Assembly: GCF_003945325.1 (NCBI RefSeq)
Contig: NZ_AP019307.1
Span: 2,901,303-2,965,302, forward strand
Source of the DNA: Nocardioides baekrokdamisoli
GTDB taxonomy: Bacteria; Actinomycetota; Actinomycetes; Propionibacteriales; Nocardioidaceae
Direction: 5' to 3'
DNA length: 64,000 nt
Part shown: positions 44,104-52,902 of the stretch, in pieces
How positions within the stretch are numbered: the stretch's first letter is position 1
How the letters are laid out: each line of letters starts with the position of its first letter
Translations under genes and position numbers: made by a program
The notes under the pieces: generated by a model
The model's database searches: none
The model's input: the letters and a program-made list of their open reading frames with translations, nothing else
Told to the model about the DNA's origin: nothing

Positions 44104-44454
44104 GTGGCGATCCTGATCCTCGCGCTCGTCTTCCTGGACGAGGTGCTCGCGGCCGTGGCGGCCGGTGTCTGGGGTGGGCATGTCGGCGTATTCCTTGCCG
44201 TTGTCATGCCGATCGTCGTCGTCCTGGTCTGGTGGGCGTTCGCGTCCCCGAAGGCGCGGTGGGGCGGGCCCGTCGTCCGGCCGTTGACCAAGGTGATCGT
44301 CTTCGGTCTCGCCAGCGCGGGCCTCTGGGCGGCCGGTCACCACGCCCTCGCCATCGCGATGCTGGCGTTCTCCGTGGTGATCAATGCGCTGGCGCAGATG
44401 CGGAGCGTCAGAGCCGCCATGGACGCCCTCGGACCGACCGGTGAGACGACCTGA
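44104..44454 (+). CDS. DUF2568 (YrdB-type) small membrane protein
   Basis: 116 residues, GTG start. Four hydrophobic segments with FLDEVLAAVAAGVWGG, VWWAFASPKARWGGP and RPLTKVIVFGLASAGLWAAG, matching DUF2568/YrdB proteins. Function unknown. It likely shares a transcript with the preceding lipoprotein. Confidence 0.85.
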   Translation: MAILILALVFLDEVLAAVAAGVWGGHVGVFLAVVMPIVVVLVWWAFASPKARWGGPVVRPLTKVIVFGLASAGLWAAGHHALAIAMLAFSVVINALAQMRSVRAAMDALGPTGETT

Positions 44455-44728
44455 TCGCTGCGAGTCGGGGGTTCGGTTGGCGTTTCGGAGGCAAAATCTG
44501 GGCGACGCGCAGACAAATCCGTGCCGGGGACTCGCCCCCGCCGCTCCCCATGCCGTAACGTATCGCTCGGTTAGCAGTAGTCCTTCTCGTTTTGAGCGCG
44601 CTGGATCAAATGCAGTGCTTGACGTAGGTCTCCGGTGATTCGTTTCCGGTTGTGTCGTCCGTCCATGTACGTGACCCCGGCGATCGCACGGTGCGTGAAC
44701 CGGACCTGTCCCGAAAGGAATTGCCATC

Positions 44729-44932
44729 ATGGCTAAGGGAACTGTGAAGTGGTTCAACGGTGAGAAGGGCTTCGGCTTCATCGCCCCCGAGGACGGAAGC
44801 GCCGACCTGTTCGTGCACTTCTCGGCCATCCAGGGCAGCGGCTACAAGTCGCTGAACGAGAACGACCGTGTCGAGTACGACGCGGTTCAGGGCCCGAAGG
44901 GTCCGCAGGCCGAGAACGTGCGTCTCTCCTGA
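44729..44932 (+). CDS. Cold-shock protein (CspA-type)
   Basis: 67 residues, full OB-fold with RNP motifs KGFGFI and LFVHFSAI; single-stranded nucleic acid chaperone. The 274-base gap upstream (44455-44728) has no gene; its last part is probably a long 5' leader, usual for csp mRNAs, and the ribosome-binding site GAAAGGAA precedes the ATG. The terminator at 44950-45000 follows. Confidence 0.97.
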   Translation: MAKGTVKWFNGEKGFGFIAPEDGSADLFVHFSAIQGSGYKSLNENDRVEYDAVQGPKGPQAENVRLS

Positions 44933-44949
44933 TCTAGCTTCAAACAAGC

Positions 44950-45000
44950 CGAAGGCGGCAACCGAGGCAGACGTCATGTCTGCTCTGGTTGTCGCCTTCG
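44950..45000 (+). terminator. Terminator of the cold-shock gene
   Basis: Long imperfect stem: CGAAGGCGGCAACC (44950-44963) pairs with 44987-45000 with one mismatch, and an inner CAGAC/GTCTG closes over GTCAT. Its right side includes the end of the convergent minus-strand gene, so it may serve both. Confidence 0.8.
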
Positions 45001-45501
45001 TGCGTTGTGGGTCCAGCCTACGAGTGGCACCCGTACGTGAAGCGCGCGCACCCAAGCCGTCGACCGACGGACGGTGCTCGCCGTGCTCTGGGTCGCGTCA
45101 CCCTGACCGATGAGGTCCTCGAAGGTGCCGGCAGGGCAGTACGTCCGTGCGGCGGCGATGAGACGCAGGCGCTCGGCCTGTCGTACGGTCCCGACCTCGA
45201 CCGACTCGGTGGGGTCGGCGAAGCGGAACAGGACCCCGAACCGGGTGCTCTCCGCGCCGACGACGTCCCTCCAGGCGAACGTACGCCGCGGTCGCCGTGA
45301 CGGGCCGGGCGCGGTGAGCGAACAGCCCACGGCGCCGAAGGTGAAGTGGCCGAACGGCGGCCGGATCGCGGTCCTCGAGGCACCGTCCGGACGGTAGAAG
45401 ACACCGACATCCACGGCGGTCTGGTCATACCCGGTCACCACAACACTCACACCGACATCGTCGTCCGGTGCCGGGGCCGGGCGGCTCATCCGAAAAGACA
45501 T
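44974..45501 (-). CDS. Hypothetical protein, no recognised family
   Basis: 175 residues if started at ATG 45501; ATG 45489 or a GTG near 45450 are alternatives. Third-position GC is high throughout, supporting coding. Visible: VGVFYRPDGASRTAIRPPFG, FTFGAVGCSLTAPG, FAWRDVVGAESTRFGVLFRFADP and VRQAERLRLIAAARTYC. The mix of short strands and one helix suggests a small soluble domain. The last residues (HNARRRQPEQT) are encoded within the cold-shock terminator, so the natural end may have been extended. No membrane segment or signal. Confidence 0.55.
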   Translation of the reverse strand: MSFRMSRPAPAPDDDVGVSVVVTGYDQTAVDVGVFYRPDGASRTAIRPPFGHFTFGAVGCSLTAPGPSRRPRRTFAWRDVVGAESTRFGVLFRFADPTESVEVGTVRQAERLRLIAAARTYCPAGTFEDLIGQGDATQSTASTVRRSTAWVRALHVRVPLVGWTHNARRRQPEQT

Positions 45502-45580
45502 TCTGAGGTGTACGTCCGGTCGGTCGCAGCGTCCGATCGGAGTAGTCCGAAGTCATGAGCCTGCGATCGGTGAGGCGCTG

Positions 45581-45668
45581 TACCTGCGGATACACCGAAG
45601 TCTGAAGCTCGGACGTCTGCTGAGCGCACATGCCCGGGCGCCAGCGGACTTAGGTGTATTCGCAGGTA
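45581..45668. repeat. 22-bp inverted repeat in the gap before the TetR operon
   Basis: Arms 45581-45602 and 45647-45668 match at 20 of 22 positions (start TACCTGCGG, inner ATACACC) with 44 bp between. It fills the gap 45502-45681 between a minus-strand gene start and the tetR gene's stop. Could be a terminator for tetR, a paired operator for the upstream gene, or the ends of a decayed small element. Confidence 0.6.
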
Positions 45669-45681
45669 CGCCGCGGCCCGG

Positions 45682-46254
45682 TCACCCTAGGGCGAGGAGT
45701 GCATCGAGCGCTCGTACACAATGCGCCACCTCGGCCTCGAGCGGCGCCTCGCGCGGGTCCAGCGCCCACTGCAGGGCGCGGTCCTCGACGTAGGCCAGCC
45801 AACTGTGGACGACGGTGGCCGAGGCTGATGGCATGTCAGCCGCATCAACCAGTGCCTGGGTGATGACCATGCGATGGGACTCGACGTCGGCGCCTCCGAG
45901 GGAGAGCGAGCCGTTGCCGAAGACCAGGGCGACGTAGAACTCGCGGCGGCGTTCGATCTGGGCGTAGAAGCGCTCGACGAACTGCGCGATCGCATCGTCG
46001 GGGGAGCAGTCCGCGTCCGGCGCGACGTTGCGGCGTACGCGCCGAAGGGCGGCACCGATCACGGCGTCGTAGTAGTCCGTCTTGGTGGGGAAGTAGTGGA
46101 ACAGCAGGCCGCGCGAGATGCCGGCCTCGGAGGCGACGGCGTCGATCGAGAGATCCTGGATCGGGCGCTCGACGAGCATGCGCAGACCGATGCCGAGGAG
46201 TTGGCGGCGCCGCTCGTCGGGACTCAATCGGGTTCGTCCGACAACCTCTGACAT
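45682..46254 (-). CDS. TetR-family regulator of the acyl-CoA dehydrogenase operon
   Basis: 190 residues from ATG 46254; a second ATG at 46266 lies inside the operator. HTH: RRQLLGIGLRMLVERPIQDLSIDAVASEAGISRGLLFHYFPTKTDYY region, helix-turn-helix with GISRGLLFHYF. The C-terminal ligand domain is all helical. It faces the operon starting at 46295 and the palindrome 46259-46273 sits between the start codons, so autorepression plus repression of the operon by occlusion is expected; a CoA thioester is the likely inducer. Confidence 0.9.
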   Translation of the reverse strand: MSEVVGRTRLSPDERRRQLLGIGLRMLVERPIQDLSIDAVASEAGISRGLLFHYFPTKTDYYDAVIGAALRRVRRNVAPDADCSPDDAIAQFVERFYAQIERRREFYVALVFGNGSLSLGGADVESHRMVITQALVDAADMPSASATVVHSWLAYVEDRALQWALDPREAPLEAEVAHCVRALDALLALG

Positions 46255-46258
46255 GCTA

Positions 46259-46273
46259 TTGAGCATTGCTCAA
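46259..46273. promoter_or_regulatory. TetR operator palindrome
   Basis: TTGAGCATTGCTCAA, a 15-bp palindrome about a central T, in the 40-bp divergent space between the tetR ATG (46254) and the operon ATG (46295). Position and symmetry fit the local TetR protein. Confidence 0.75.
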
Positions 46274-46294
46274 CAATGTGGCAGAGTCAAGGAC

Positions 46295-47551
46295 ATGGAC
46301 TTCTCACCCTCCCCGCGAGCTGCGGAGCTGACCGCGCTCGTCAAGGACTTCATCCAGACCGAGATCGAGCCGGTCGAGGCCGAGTACCACCGCGAGATCA
46401 AGTGCCGCCGCGAGTCCGGCGACGGTAGCAACTGGCACGAGCTCCCGATCATGGCCGAGCTCCAGGCCAAAGCCCGCGCCGCAGGTCTGTGGAACCTCTT
46501 CCTGCCGGCCGGCCATGAGGGTCCGTACGCCCAGAAGTACGGCACCCTCGGCGGCACCGGCCTGTCGAACGTCGACTACGCACCGATCGCCGAGCTCACC
46601 GGCCGATCGTTCATCGCGCCGTACGTCTTCAACTGCAACGCGCCCGACACCGGCAACATGGAAGTGCTGCTCAAGTACGGCAACCAGGCACAGAAGGACG
46701 AGTGGCTCGAACCGCTGCTCGACGGCCGGATCCGCAGCGCTTTCCTGATGACCGAGCCGGCGGTCGCGTCGAGTGATGCCACCAACATGGAGGTCACCGC
46801 GATCATCGACGGCGACGAGATCGTCCTCAACGGCACCAAGTGGTTCTCCACGGGTGTGGGCCACGAGGACTGCGAGATCTTCATCGTGATGGCGCTCACC
46901 GACCCCGAAGCTGACCGGCACCGCCGGCACTCGATGGTCCTGGTCCCGCGGCGTACTCCCGGCGTGAAGGTCGAGCGGCTGCTCACCACGATGGGCTACT
47001 TCGACGAGCCCCACGGCCACGGCGAGGTGTCGTTGACGGACGTACGCGTCCCGCTCGACAACTTCATCGCCGGGCCGGGCGAGGCGTTCGCGATCGCGCA
47101 GGGTCGGCTGGGTCCGGGCCGGATCCACCACTGCATGCGGCTGATCGGGCTGGCCGAGAGGTCGTTGGAGTTGGCGATCGAGCGCGGCACGTCGCGTACG
47201 GCCTTCGGCAAACCGATCATCAATCTGGGCGGCAACCGCGAACGGGTGGCCCAGGCCCGGATCGCGATCGAGTCGACCCGGTTGCTCGTCCTCAATGCTG
47301 CCTGGAAGCTTGACGTCGGCGGCTCGATGAATGCCATCAGCGAGGTCTCCCAGATCAAGGTCGCAGCGCCGCGGATGGCGCTCGACGTCATCGACTTCGC
47401 GATGCAGATCCACGGCGGTGCCGGGCTGACCGACGACTTCCCGTTGGCGGCTGCCTGGACCGGCGCGCGGTCGCTGCGGTTCGCCGACGGCCCCGACGAG
47501 GTCCACCTGGGGCTGATCGCCCGCCTCGAACTGATGAGGTATGGCAAGTGA
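46295..47551 (+). CDS. Acyl-CoA dehydrogenase family protein
   Basis: 418 residues from ATG 46295. FAD enzyme with N-terminal helices, the middle strand domain (FLMTEPAVASSDATNME, LNGTKWFSTGVGHEDC) and the C-terminal domain (ARIAIESTRLLVL, QIHGGAGLTDDFPLAAAW). The long helix insert and AGHEGPYAQKYGTLGG loop match the ACAD10/ACAD11 and LvaC-like branch. Two genes for SDRs, an APH-family kinase and a phosphatase follow with four-base or few-base spacing, so the product probably works on a kinase-activated CoA ester. Confidence 0.92.
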   Translation: MDFSPSPRAAELTALVKDFIQTEIEPVEAEYHREIKCRRESGDGSNWHELPIMAELQAKARAAGLWNLFLPAGHEGPYAQKYGTLGGTGLSNVDYAPIAELTGRSFIAPYVFNCNAPDTGNMEVLLKYGNQAQKDEWLEPLLDGRIRSAFLMTEPAVASSDATNMEVTAIIDGDEIVLNGTKWFSTGVGHEDCEIFIVMALTDPEADRHRRHSMVLVPRRTPGVKVERLLTTMGYFDEPHGHGEVSLTDVRVPLDNFIAGPGEAFAIAQGRLGPGRIHHCMRLIGLAERSLELAIERGTSRTAFGKPIINLGGNRERVAQARIAIESTRLLVLNAAWKLDVGGSMNAISEVSQIKVAAPRMALDVIDFAMQIHGGAGLTDDFPLAAAWTGARSLRFADGPDEVHLGLIARLELMRYGK

Positions 47552-48342
47552 GCCGGGTCCTCATCACTGGCGGGGCCTCGGGTCTAGGTGCGGCGCTTGC
47601 CGCCCAGTACCTCAAGCGTGGAGACCAGGTCCTGGTCACCGACGTCGCCCCGAACTTCGACGCCCCGAAGGGTGCCGACTACCTGCAACTCAACGTCACC
47701 TCCGACGCCCACTGGGACCGTGCCCGGATCTGGGTTCAGGACATGTGGGGCGGTCTCGACCTGCTGATCAACAATGCCGGGATCGCGACCGGCGGTCGGA
47801 TCGACGTCGAGCCGATGTACGAGTGGGAGCGAGTGATCGACATCAACCTGCTCGGGGTCGTACGCGGCTGTCAGACCTTCGTCCCGATGATGAAGGAAGC
47901 GGGCGCCGGTCACATCGCCAACACCGCGAGCGCCGCGGGCCTCGTACACCCACCGGGATCCTCGTCCTATGTCGCGGTGAAGGCCGCCGTCGTCGGGGTG
48001 AGCGAGTCGCTGGCGTACGAGTTGGCGCCGTGGGGGATCGCGGTCTCGGCGATCTGCCCAGCGTTCTTCCGGACCAACCTGGCCTCCTCGCTCAACGGCT
48101 CCGACGAGCTGATGGCACGAGTCGCGGCGAAGATGGTCAACAACGCGACGTTGACGGCCGATGACGTGGCGGCCAAGGTCGTTCAGGGACTCGACAAGCG
48201 CCTGCTGTTGGTGATCCCCGACAAGCCTGCTCGCAAGGGGTACCTCACCAAGAAGTACGCCCGAAAACTCTATGACAAGACCCAGTACGGCTTCGGGGCG
48301 CGGCTCCGCGCCATGGCCGAACGTACCGACGAAGGACGATGA
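47548..48342 (+). CDS. SDR-family oxidoreductase
   Basis: 264 residues, four-base overlap with the acyl-CoA dehydrogenase gene. NAD(P) loop ITGGASGLGAAL, LLINNAGIATGG, catalytic Ser in TASAAGLVHPPG and Tyr-Lys in SSYVAVKAAV. The C-terminal LTKKYARKLYDKTQYGFGARLR is basic and may touch membrane or CoA. Probably oxidises a hydroxyacyl intermediate. Confidence 0.9.
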   Translation: MSRVLITGGASGLGAALAAQYLKRGDQVLVTDVAPNFDAPKGADYLQLNVTSDAHWDRARIWVQDMWGGLDLLINNAGIATGGRIDVEPMYEWERVIDINLLGVVRGCQTFVPMMKEAGAGHIANTASAAGLVHPPGSSSYVAVKAAVVGVSESLAYELAPWGIAVSAICPAFFRTNLASSLNGSDELMARVAAKMVNNATLTADDVAAKVVQGLDKRLLLVIPDKPARKGYLTKKYARKLYDKTQYGFGARLRAMAERTDEGR

Positions 48343-48343
48343 C

Positions 48344-49099
48344 ATGACCAAGGGCACGATTCTGATCACCGGCGCCAGTTCCGGCCTGGGCGCCGAGATG
48401 GCGCGCCAGTTCGCCGACCTCGGGTACGGCCTGGCGATCACCGCGCGGCGTACCGAGCGGCTGGACGAACTGGCAGCCGAGATCACCGCGAAGCACACGG
48501 ACCGCAAGGTCATCACGAAGGCGCTCGACGTCAACGACGACGAAGCCGTCTTTGCGGTGTTCCGCGAGGTCGCCGCCGAATTCGGCCAGCTCGACCGCGT
48601 CATCATCAACGCCGGCCTCGGCAAGGGTGCCCCGCTCGGCACCGGCCGCTACGACGCCAATCGGCAGACTGCAATGACCAACTTCGTGGCCGCGCTCGCC
48701 CAGACCGAGGCCGCCATGGAGATCTTCCGTGCCCAGAGCAGCGGCCACCTCGTGATGATCTCCTCGGTGTCAGCGATGCGAGGCATGCGCAAGACGATCA
48801 CCACGTACGCCGCCACCAAGGCCGGCGTCGCAGCGCTCGCCGAGGGGCTGCTCAACGAGAACGTCAAGAAGAAGGGCATCGACGTCTCGATCATCTACCC
48901 GGGCTACATCCGTTCGGAGATGAACGAGAAGGTCGCGCAGCAGACGAAGTTCATGGTCGACACGCAGACCGGCGTACGTGCCATGGTCGACGCGATCGAG
49001 AAGCGCAAGGAGAAGGCGCTGGTGCCGTCCTGGCCGTGGGTCCCGCTCGGTTTCGCCCTGAAGAACGCTCCGATGGGAATCGTGCGGAGGATCTTCTAG
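48344..49099 (+). CDS. SDR-family oxidoreductase, second copy
   Basis: 251 residues, ATG one base after the previous stop. ITGASSGLGAEMAR, IINAGLGKGAP, SSVSAMRGM with Ser and TYAATKAGVAA with Tyr-Lys. The C-terminus PSWPWVPLGFALKNAPMGIVRRIF carries a membrane-touching helix. It is related to mycobacterial SDRs found in the same kind of operon. Confidence 0.9.
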   Translation: MTKGTILITGASSGLGAEMARQFADLGYGLAITARRTERLDELAAEITAKHTDRKVITKALDVNDDEAVFAVFREVAAEFGQLDRVIINAGLGKGAPLGTGRYDANRQTAMTNFVAALAQTEAAMEIFRAQSSGHLVMISSVSAMRGMRKTITTYAATKAGVAALAEGLLNENVKKKGIDVSIIYPGYIRSEMNEKVAQQTKFMVDTQTGVRAMVDAIEKRKEKALVPSWPWVPLGFALKNAPMGIVRRIF

Positions 49100-49101
49100 T
49101 C

Positions 49102-50193
49102 GTGTCCGATACAGAAAGGCTGGGAGCAAGACAGGTCCGCGACGAGGATGCGTTCGATGTGGCGACGGTCGATGCCTGGCTCCGCGGTGCCGCCGACGCG
49201 TCTGCGTGGGGTGACGGGCTGCCGGACGTACGCCAGTTCCCCGGCGGCGCCTCGAACCTGACCTACCTGCTCCGCTACCCGAACCAGGACCTGATCCTCC
49301 GACGCCCGCCTGCCGGGACGAAGGCCGCCGGTGCCCACGACATGGGTCGGGAGTACCGGATCCAGGCTGCGCTGGCACCGGTCTTCCCGTACGTCGCTCC
49401 GATGGTCGCGCTCTGCACGGACGAGACGGTGCTGGGGTCCGACTTCTACGTAATGGAGCGCCTTGTCGGATCGATCCCGCGCAAGGACTTCGATGTCGAG
49501 CTCACCGCCGCGCAGACCCGGGAGTTGTGCATCAACACCCTGGACCTGCTGGTCGACCTGCATGCGGTGGACCCTGCCGCTGCCGGACTCGATGCACTCG
49601 GCAAGGGCGAGGGATATGTAGCGCGTCAGATCGGTGGGTGGACCACGCGCTATCGCAACGTGGTCACCGACAACGTCTCCGACATGGAGGATCTGATGGC
49701 GTGGCTGGCGGCCAACCAGCCGGCCGATCGCGGTAGCTGCCTGATCCACAACGACTTCCGGTTCGACAACGTCGTGTTCAGCGATGCGGATCCGACTCGG
49801 CCGATCGGCCTGCTCGACTGGGAGTTGGCGACCCTCGGCGACCCGCTCATGGATCTGGGCTGCGTCCTGTCGTACTGGATCGAAGCCAGCGACGACGACA
49901 TGTGGCAGTTCGTCCGGATGCAGCCGTCGAACGCGCCGGGCATGCTGAGTCGCGCCGAGGTGGTCGCGTACTACAGCGAGAAGTCGGGGCTCAGCGTCAC
50001 CGACGAGGAGTGGAAGTTCTACGAGGCGTACGGCCTGTTCCGGCTTGCCGGGATCGCGCAGCAGATCTACTACCGCTACCACCACGGCCAGACCACGAAC
50101 CCCCGCTTCGAGCACTTCTGGGTCTTCGTGAACATGCTCGGCGACCGTGCGCGTCAGGTTGCCGGCCTGCCCGCTCCGGGCGCGAGCGTATGA
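49102..50193 (+). CDS. APH-family kinase (ACAD10/11-like phosphotransferase)
   Basis: 363 residues, GTG start. Kinase loop LIHNDFRFDNVVF (catalytic Asp, metal Asn) and the metal-binding DWELATLGDPLMDLG, with the N-lobe RQFPGGASNLTYLLRYPNQDLILRRPP. Aminoglycoside-phosphotransferase-like enzymes in acyl-CoA dehydrogenase operons phosphorylate the hydroxyl of 4-hydroxyacyl-CoA (LvaA, ACAD10/11). Context, not the motif itself, suggests that substrate. The stop overlaps the next start. Confidence 0.9.
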   Translation: MSDTERLGARQVRDEDAFDVATVDAWLRGAADASAWGDGLPDVRQFPGGASNLTYLLRYPNQDLILRRPPAGTKAAGAHDMGREYRIQAALAPVFPYVAPMVALCTDETVLGSDFYVMERLVGSIPRKDFDVELTAAQTRELCINTLDLLVDLHAVDPAAAGLDALGKGEGYVARQIGGWTTRYRNVVTDNVSDMEDLMAWLAANQPADRGSCLIHNDFRFDNVVFSDADPTRPIGLLDWELATLGDPLMDLGCVLSYWIEASDDDMWQFVRMQPSNAPGMLSRAEVVAYYSEKSGLSVTDEEWKFYEAYGLFRLAGIAQQIYYRYHHGQTTNPRFEHFWVFVNMLGDRARQVAGLPAPGASV

Positions 50194-50837
50194 GTGTGTT
50201 GCTCCTGGTCAGGCACGGCCAGGCGTCCTTCGGGGCCGCCGATTACGACGCGCTCTCCGACCTCGGTCACGAGCAGGCACGGATTCTCGGTGCGGCGCTC
50301 AAGGCACGGGGCGTACGCCCGGACCGGATCGTGCGTGGCCGGATGCGTCGCCACGACGAGACCGCGGCAGGCATCCTGGACGGACTCGGCGGGGGACCGG
50401 AACCGACCATCGATGAGGGCTGGAATGAGTTCGACTTCCTCAAGGTCCTCGCGGTCCACCCGATCGCACCCGAACCCGATCTCGACCATGCGGGCTTCCA
50501 GCGCTTCTTCGAGGACGCCACCGGGCGATGGATCAGCGGTGGGTACGACCATGAGTACGACGAATCGTTCGGTCAGTTCACCGGCCGCGTCGACGAAGCG
50601 CTCGACCGAGCCGCTGTCGCGTCAGGTGTGACGGTGGTCGTCACCTCGGGCGGCCCGATCGGGGTGGTCGCATCACGTCTGACGGCTGGTGACGCGAGCC
50701 TATGGCAACGGTTCAACCGGGTTGCAGTCAACAGTGCGGTCACGAAGGTGATCACCGGCCGCTCCGGCGCCACGCTGTCGACCTTCAACGAGCACAGTCA
50801 CCTGGAACACGACCGCGCGCTGCTCAGCTACCGCTGA
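50190..50837 (+). CDS. Histidine phosphatase (phosphoglycerate-mutase superfamily)
   Basis: 215 residues from ATG 50190, overlapping the kinase stop. Catalytic LLVRHGQASFG with the phospho-His, a later RMRRHDETAAG, and the second His within TSGGPIGVVA region. Likely cleaves a phosphate ester, possibly recycling the phospho-intermediate made by the kinase next door. Last gene of the operon; the repeat array follows immediately. Confidence 0.88.
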   Translation: MSVLLLVRHGQASFGAADYDALSDLGHEQARILGAALKARGVRPDRIVRGRMRRHDETAAGILDGLGGGPEPTIDEGWNEFDFLKVLAVHPIAPEPDLDHAGFQRFFEDATGRWISGGYDHEYDESFGQFTGRVDEALDRAAVASGVTVVVTSGGPIGVVASRLTAGDASLWQRFNRVAVNSAVTKVITGRSGATLSTFNEHSHLEHDRALLSYR

Positions 50838-50839
50838 CC

Positions 50840-51064
50840 GCCGAAACCCGGCATCGGTCACGCCGAGACCCGGCATCGGTCACGCCGAAACCCGGCATCC
50901 GTCACGCCGAAACCCGGCATCGGTCATGCCGAAACCCGGCATCCGTACTGCGATGACCGGATCCATTTTCGCGGCCCAGGCAGAGTCGGGTCTCGGGGTG
51001 ACAAACGTCGGGTCTCGGCTGACAAGTTCCGGGTTTCGGCGTGACCGATGCCGGGTTTCGGCGT
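50840..51064. repeat. 22-bp repeat array, five direct units then inverted units
   Basis: Five tandem units of exactly 22 bp at 50840-50947 (core AAACCCGGCATC, ending GTCAC or GTCAT), a 33-bp non-repeated stretch 50948-50980, then inverted units at about 50981-50997, 50998-51019, 51020-51040 and 51041-51062. The last inverted unit is the exact complement of the first direct one. The whole 225 bp can fold on itself. It fills the 271-base gap between the histidine phosphatase and an acyl-CoA dehydrogenase gene. Confidence 0.92.
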
Positions 51065-51108
51065 GGACCGAGGCACCAATTCCGACAGTTGTGTAGGAAT
51101 ATGGGCGC

Positions 51109-52902
51109 ATGGCATCGAACATCGTCTCTGCCCGGAACCTCGACTTCCTGCTCAACGAGTGGCTGAAGGTCGAGGCGCTCACCGACCGTGAGCGTTTCCA
51201 GGACTTCTCCAAGGCTGACTTCGACGGACTCCTCGAACTGTGCGAGCAGGTCGCGACCGATCACTTCGCGACCCATTTCCGCAAGAGCGACGAGCAGGAG
51301 CCCACGTTCGACGGCACCAGGGTCACCCTGATCCCGGAGATCGGTGAGGCGCTCAAGGTCTTCGCCGAGATGGACGGTTTCGCGCTGCAGGCTGACCACG
51401 AGTTCGGCGGCATGCAGCTGCCCTCGACCGTGGGCACTGCAGCGGCCACCTGGTTCACTGCCGCCAACATCGGTACGGCCTGCTACTCGTTCCTCACCCA
51501 GGCCAACGCCAGCCTCCTCGCCGCACACGGCGACGACCACATCAAGGACACCTTCGTACGCCCGATGCTGCAGGGCCGTTGGTTCGGCACGATGGCGATG
51601 TCGGAGCCGCATGCGGGGACCTCGCTCGGCGACGTGATCACGCGCGCCGTCCCGGATGACTACGGCACGTACCGGATCTTCGGATCGAAGATGTGGATCT
51701 CGGGTGGTGACCACGAGATCGCGGAAAATATCGTGCATCTCGTCCTCGCCAAGCTGCCGGACGCCCCGGCAGGCACCAGGGGCATCTCGCTGTTCGTCGT
51801 GCCGAAGTTCCTGGTCAACGAGGACGGCGGCCTCGGCGAGCGCAATGACGTGGTGCTCTCGAGCATCAACCACAAGCTCGGTTCGCGTGGCACGGTCAAC
51901 ACTGCGCCGGTCTTCGGTGACGGCGCGTACACGCCGGGCGGCATGGCGGGCGCCGTCGGCTACCTCGTCGGAGAGCCGCACAAGGGCCTGAAGTACATGT
52001 TCCACATGATGAATGCCGCCCGTCTGGCGGTCGGCACCGCGGCGACCGGCACTGCGTCCGCGGCCTACCTCAAATCGCTGGAGTACGCCCGCACCCGGCC
52101 GCAGGGTCGCTCGGTAACCGACGGTGATCAGAGCACACCGCAGGTCAACATCATCGAGCACACCGACGTACGCCGAATGCTGCTCGCGCAGAAGGCGTAC
52201 GTCGAGGGCGCCCTCGGTCTCACGCTCTACTGCGCACGCCTGCTCGACGACGAGGCGACTCTGGAGGGCGACGCCGCCCGTGAGGCTTCGCAGGTCCTCG
52301 GGGTCCTCACTCCGATCGTGAAGTCGTGGCCGTCGCAGTGGGGCCAGGAGTCGACCTCGCTGGCCATCCAGGTGCTCGGCGGAGCCGGCTACACCCGTGA
52401 TTACGACATCGAGCAGCACTGGCGCGACCAGCGGCTCAACCCGATCCACGAGGGTACGCACGGCGTCCAGGCTCTCGACCTCCTCGGTCGCAAGATCCTG
52501 ATGGACGGCGGAGCAGGTCTGATGGCGCTCGCTGGCCGGATCGAGCAGACCATCAACCGGGCCACCCTGGCCGGTGGCGATCTCGCGGAGTACGCCGCCC
52601 AGCTCAAGGTGCAGCTCGACCGCCTCGGCGAGGTCACGTTCGGCCTGGTGAGCCTCGGTGATCCCGAGAAGATGATGGCCAACGCGACCGTCTACCTCGA
52701 GGCGGCCGGACATCTCGTCGTCGCCTGGATCTGGCTGGAGCAGCTCATCGTTGCCGGGATCAACGAGGGCAACTTCTACAACGGCAAGCGTCAGGCCGGT
52801 CGGTACTTCTTCGCCACCGAACTGCCGAAGATCGGTCCGATGATGGACTTGATCGCGGCCGGCGACCTGACCTCGTACGAGATGCAGGACGCCTGGTTCT
52901 GA
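51109..52902 (+). CDS. Acyl-CoA dehydrogenase, large C-terminally extended (FadE5-type)
   Basis: 597 residues, longer than the usual 380-residue enzyme and similar in size to mycobacterial FadE5. FAD-binding and substrate motifs: TMAMSEPHAGTSLGDV, FGSKMWISGGDHEIAENIVH, catalytic-region HEGTHGVQALDLLGRKIL, and a helical C-terminal region with QTINRATLAGGDLAEYAAQL. N-terminal SARNLDFLLNEWLKVE is the family's marker. It probably oxidises long-chain acyl-CoA. It is preceded by the repeat array, so it has its own promoter or reads through. Confidence 0.95.
   Translation: MASNIVSARNLDFLLNEWLKVEALTDRERFQDFSKADFDGLLELCEQVATDHFATHFRKSDEQEPTFDGTRVTLIPEIGEALKVFAEMDGFALQADHEFGGMQLPSTVGTAAATWFTAANIGTACYSFLTQANASLLAAHGDDHIKDTFVRPMLQGRWFGTMAMSEPHAGTSLGDVITRAVPDDYGTYRIFGSKMWISGGDHEIAENIVHLVLAKLPDAPAGTRGISLFVVPKFLVNEDGGLGERNDVVLSSINHKLGSRGTVNTAPVFGDGAYTPGGMAGAVGYLVGEPHKGLKYMFHMMNAARLAVGTAATGTASAAYLKSLEYARTRPQGRSVTDGDQSTPQVNIIEHTDVRRMLLAQKAYVEGALGLTLYCARLLDDEATLEGDAAREASQVLGVLTPIVKSWPSQWGQESTSLAIQVLGGAGYTRDYDIEQHWRDQRLNPIHEGTHGVQALDLLGRKILMDGGAGLMALAGRIEQTINRATLAGGDLAEYAAQLKVQLDRLGEVTFGLVSLGDPEKMMANATVYLEAAGHLVVAWIWLEQLIVAGINEGNFYNGKRQAGRYFFATELPKIGPMMDLIAAGDLTSYEMQDAWF

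Noticed and set aside
50840..51064. CRISPR array
   Set aside because: The units touch each other with a 22-bp period and no spacers, and half are inverted; no cas genes.
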